A stretch of DNA of 33,106 nt, from the NCBI GenBank assembly GCA_023256475.1, contig JAGDXP010000002.1:173747-206852 (forward strand), given 5' to 3'. Origin of the DNA: Thermoplasmata archaeon (lineage in GTDB: Archaea > Thermoplasmatota > Thermoplasmata > Thermoplasmatales > GCA-001856825). The position numbers and the translations under genes are program-made. Shown in pieces: positions 31,696-33,106 of the stretch. Numbering within the stretch: the stretch's first letter is position 1; each line of letters starts with the position of its first letter. The notes under the pieces are model-generated. The model worked only from the letters and a program-made list of their open reading frames with translations, searched no databases and was not told where the DNA came from.

Positions 31696-32157
31696 CTACG
31701 GGAGAGTTCCAGTCTGTCCCTGTGAAAAATATACTTTCCTGTTCAATGAATCTCTTATCTTCACATATGCGATTATTAACAGTATTCCTGAAATCACACT
31801 ACCGAATATTAGCTGTATTATCCTCAGCACAAGGGCTGGAATCTCCGCCTCCTGCACCCTTTCCGTCGCAAGTTTGTTGTAAATGAGTATATAGTTAAGC
31901 ACTATCCATATTATCCCTATCAACAATGCAAATGAAAATACGAATGAAACTATAGCGAGCCCACCAAACGGTACTAATTGTCTTTTTACTGTTGCACCGG
32001 TGGAGGTCGTTACGCTAGTACTGAATGTCAATAATGCAACAATTGCAATGACCTCAAATACTTCAATCACAAAGAAAATGATCTGGAATATCATAGCAAC
32101 AAGCGTCAACGTTTTTGCAGTGGATGCATCGCTATACAAATAAAATTCTAATTCCAT
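31696..32157 (-). CDS. Small membrane protein of unknown function
   Basis: 153 residues with three or four membrane helices: LVAMIFQIIFFVIEVFEVIA (about 19-38), FGGLAIVSFVFSFALLIGII plus WIVLNYILIY (about 64-93), and LVLRIIQLIFGSVISGILLI (about 109-128). A Thr/Ser-rich loop (TFSTSVTTSTGATVKRQ) separates the first two. The last residues (YFSQGQTGTLP) are polar. It is reminiscent of DUF973-like proteins in composition but shorter; family not established. No correctly spaced TATA box is seen upstream of 32157 (TTTTATAG is only about 8 bases before it), so promoter and start remain uncertain. Located between the DUF973-like gene and the CRISPR array. Confidence 0.6.
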   Translation of the reverse strand: MELEFYLYSDASTAKTLTLVAMIFQIIFFVIEVFEVIAIVALLTFSTSVTTSTGATVKRQLVPFGGLAIVSFVFSFALLIGIIWIVLNYILIYNKLATERVQEAEIPALVLRIIQLIFGSVISGILLIIAYVKIRDSLNRKVYFSQGQTGTLP

Positions 32158-32256
32158 GGTCTATAAAACATCTTTCCCATCCAGCTGAACCAATTGTATA
32201 TGATTATAGGAATAATTGTATTCTGTTAGATTTTTTGATTAGAATGTAGTTATAAA

Positions 32257-33106
32257 ATTTCAATCCTATTAAGGTTCTATTCTAACGTATTTGAATTTAC
32301 TTGAAGGAAAAAATAGTTTAGTCTTTCAATCCTATTAAGGTTCTATTCTAACATAGCCCCAGGCGTACCATTACCTCCAATATATTCATCTTTCAATCCT
32401 ATTAAGGTTCTATTCTAACTCTTTAGAGAAATTGTTAAAAGAAGTTTATGACGAAACTTTCAATCCTATTAAGGTTCTATTCTAACTGAAGTAGAATTAT
32501 TATATCCATATCCAATAACATGAACTTTCAATCCTATTAAGGTTCTATTCTAACGGGCTTGCATTTAATACTTATCGCCACAAGTTTATGGATCTTTCAA
32601 TCCTATTAAGGTTCTATTCTAACGTTGCTCAGGCGAGCAATCAAACATACGAGGTTCATCTTTCAATCCTATTAAGGTTCTATTCTAACCCCAGGGAAGC
32701 GTATTAAATGCTTAGGTTCTGCACACTTTCAATCCTATTAAGGTTCTATTCTAACCTCCATATTTCCTAAGCTGAAGTGTCAGGTATGACATCTTTCAAT
32801 CCTATTAAGGTTCTATTCTAACATAGCTGAAGAATAGTTTGAGTTATAGGTTGTATTTGTCTTTCAATCCTATTAAGGTTCTATTCTAACAAGATTACAG
32901 GTAACAGTACGAAGAACACAACAAGGGCCTTTCAATCCTATTAAGGTTCTATTCTAACAGGTTAGTGTTTTGGTATAAATCAAGTGTATATGACAACTTT
33001 CAATCCTATTAAGGTTCTATTCTAACCCTTTAACCATAGGTTCTCATTGTCGTCTAGCAACTTTCAATCCTATTAAGGTTCTATTCTAACCATTTTTTGA
33101 ATATGA
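32257..33106 (-). CRISPR. CRISPR array, 13 repeats in window, continues beyond the right edge
   Basis: Thirteen 30-base repeats starting at 32257, 32323, 32390, 32457, 32525, 32594, 32660, 32726, 32793, 32861, 32929, 32997 and 33061. On the plus strand each reads CTTTCAATCCTATTA followed by AGGTTCTATTCTAAC. Twelve are identical by eye; the first has A for C at its first base. The 12 complete spacers are 34-39 bases and all different. On the minus strand the repeat ends in ATTGAAAG, the usual 3' handle of type I/III archaeal repeats, so transcription is predicted leftward, with the leader beyond 33106 and the trailer end at 32257, where the degenerate repeat sits. No cas gene is seen in this window, so the CRISPR type is not determined. 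Confidence 0.97.

Noticed and set aside
31652-31882. Plus-strand frame of 76 codons with a cysteine-rich start
   Set aside because: It mostly lies antisense to the small membrane-protein gene; the cysteines come from non-conserved sequence and no TATA box precedes it.
32353-32389. Spacer 2 shares CCAGGCGTACC with truD near 21240-21251
   Set aside because: An 11-base match out of 37 is too short to call self-targeting.

Overview
The window looks like chromosomal DNA of a Thermoplasmatales-type archaeon (an A+T-rich, probably acidophilic euryarchaeote). The evidence is archaeal gene types (ApgM phosphoglycerate mutase, archaeal TruD, KptA, a single XerA-like recombinase, tandem-domain ThyX-like protein), a secreted sedolisin (S53) acid protease, tRNA genes without encoded CCA, and many genes whose ATG lies about 24-30 bases downstream of a TATA box, as expected for leaderless archaeal transcripts. 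The assignment to this order is inference from gene content; no 16S gene is present.

Layout. 1-2047 (minus): 5' part of a class II (B12-dependent) ribonucleotide reductase cut by the window edge. 2422-2781 (plus): small winged-helix regulator, with a near-perfect palindrome in the gap before it. 4918-2787 (minus): overlapping cluster xerA / unknown 222-aa protein / rpiA. 5032-8938: acyl-CoA dehydrogenase, metallo-beta-lactamase hydrolase, PurM-like protein and QueG. 8993-11269 (minus): secreted sedolisin. 11345-14569 (plus): small unknown protein, TPR protein, GltD-like oxidoreductase, SfsA. 14538-16133 (minus): tandem ThyX-like protein, divergent from a fused class II aldolase/short-chain dehydrogenase (16196-18160). 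18157-27241: unknown protein, one-cysteine Bcp peroxiredoxin, membrane protein, TruD, CPBP protease with zinc ribbon, homoserine dehydrogenase, TPR protein, ApgM, DUF92 membrane protein and KptA. All of this is dense housekeeping sequence.

From about 27.2 kb the character changes. A tRNA-Ala(TGC) gene starts inside the last codons of kptA. Then come long gene-free A+T-rich stretches, a G+C-richer secreted-protein gene broken by a frameshift and an in-frame TGA, tRNA-Ser(CGA), about 0.85 kb of sequence that looks like decayed coding DNA, two small polytopic membrane proteins (one DUF973-like), and a CRISPR array of 13 repeats running off the right edge. Repeat orientation and the one degenerate repeat place the trailer end at 32257 and the leader beyond the window. 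No cas gene is visible here.

The most interesting points are the kptA/tRNA-Ala overlap (5' maturation of the tRNA would remove the kptA stop codon), the tandem ThyX in which the two halves of the signature motif survive in different domains, and the slippery-heptamer frameshift in the secreted-protein gene. I did not find a clear new multi-gene defence or biosynthetic system.
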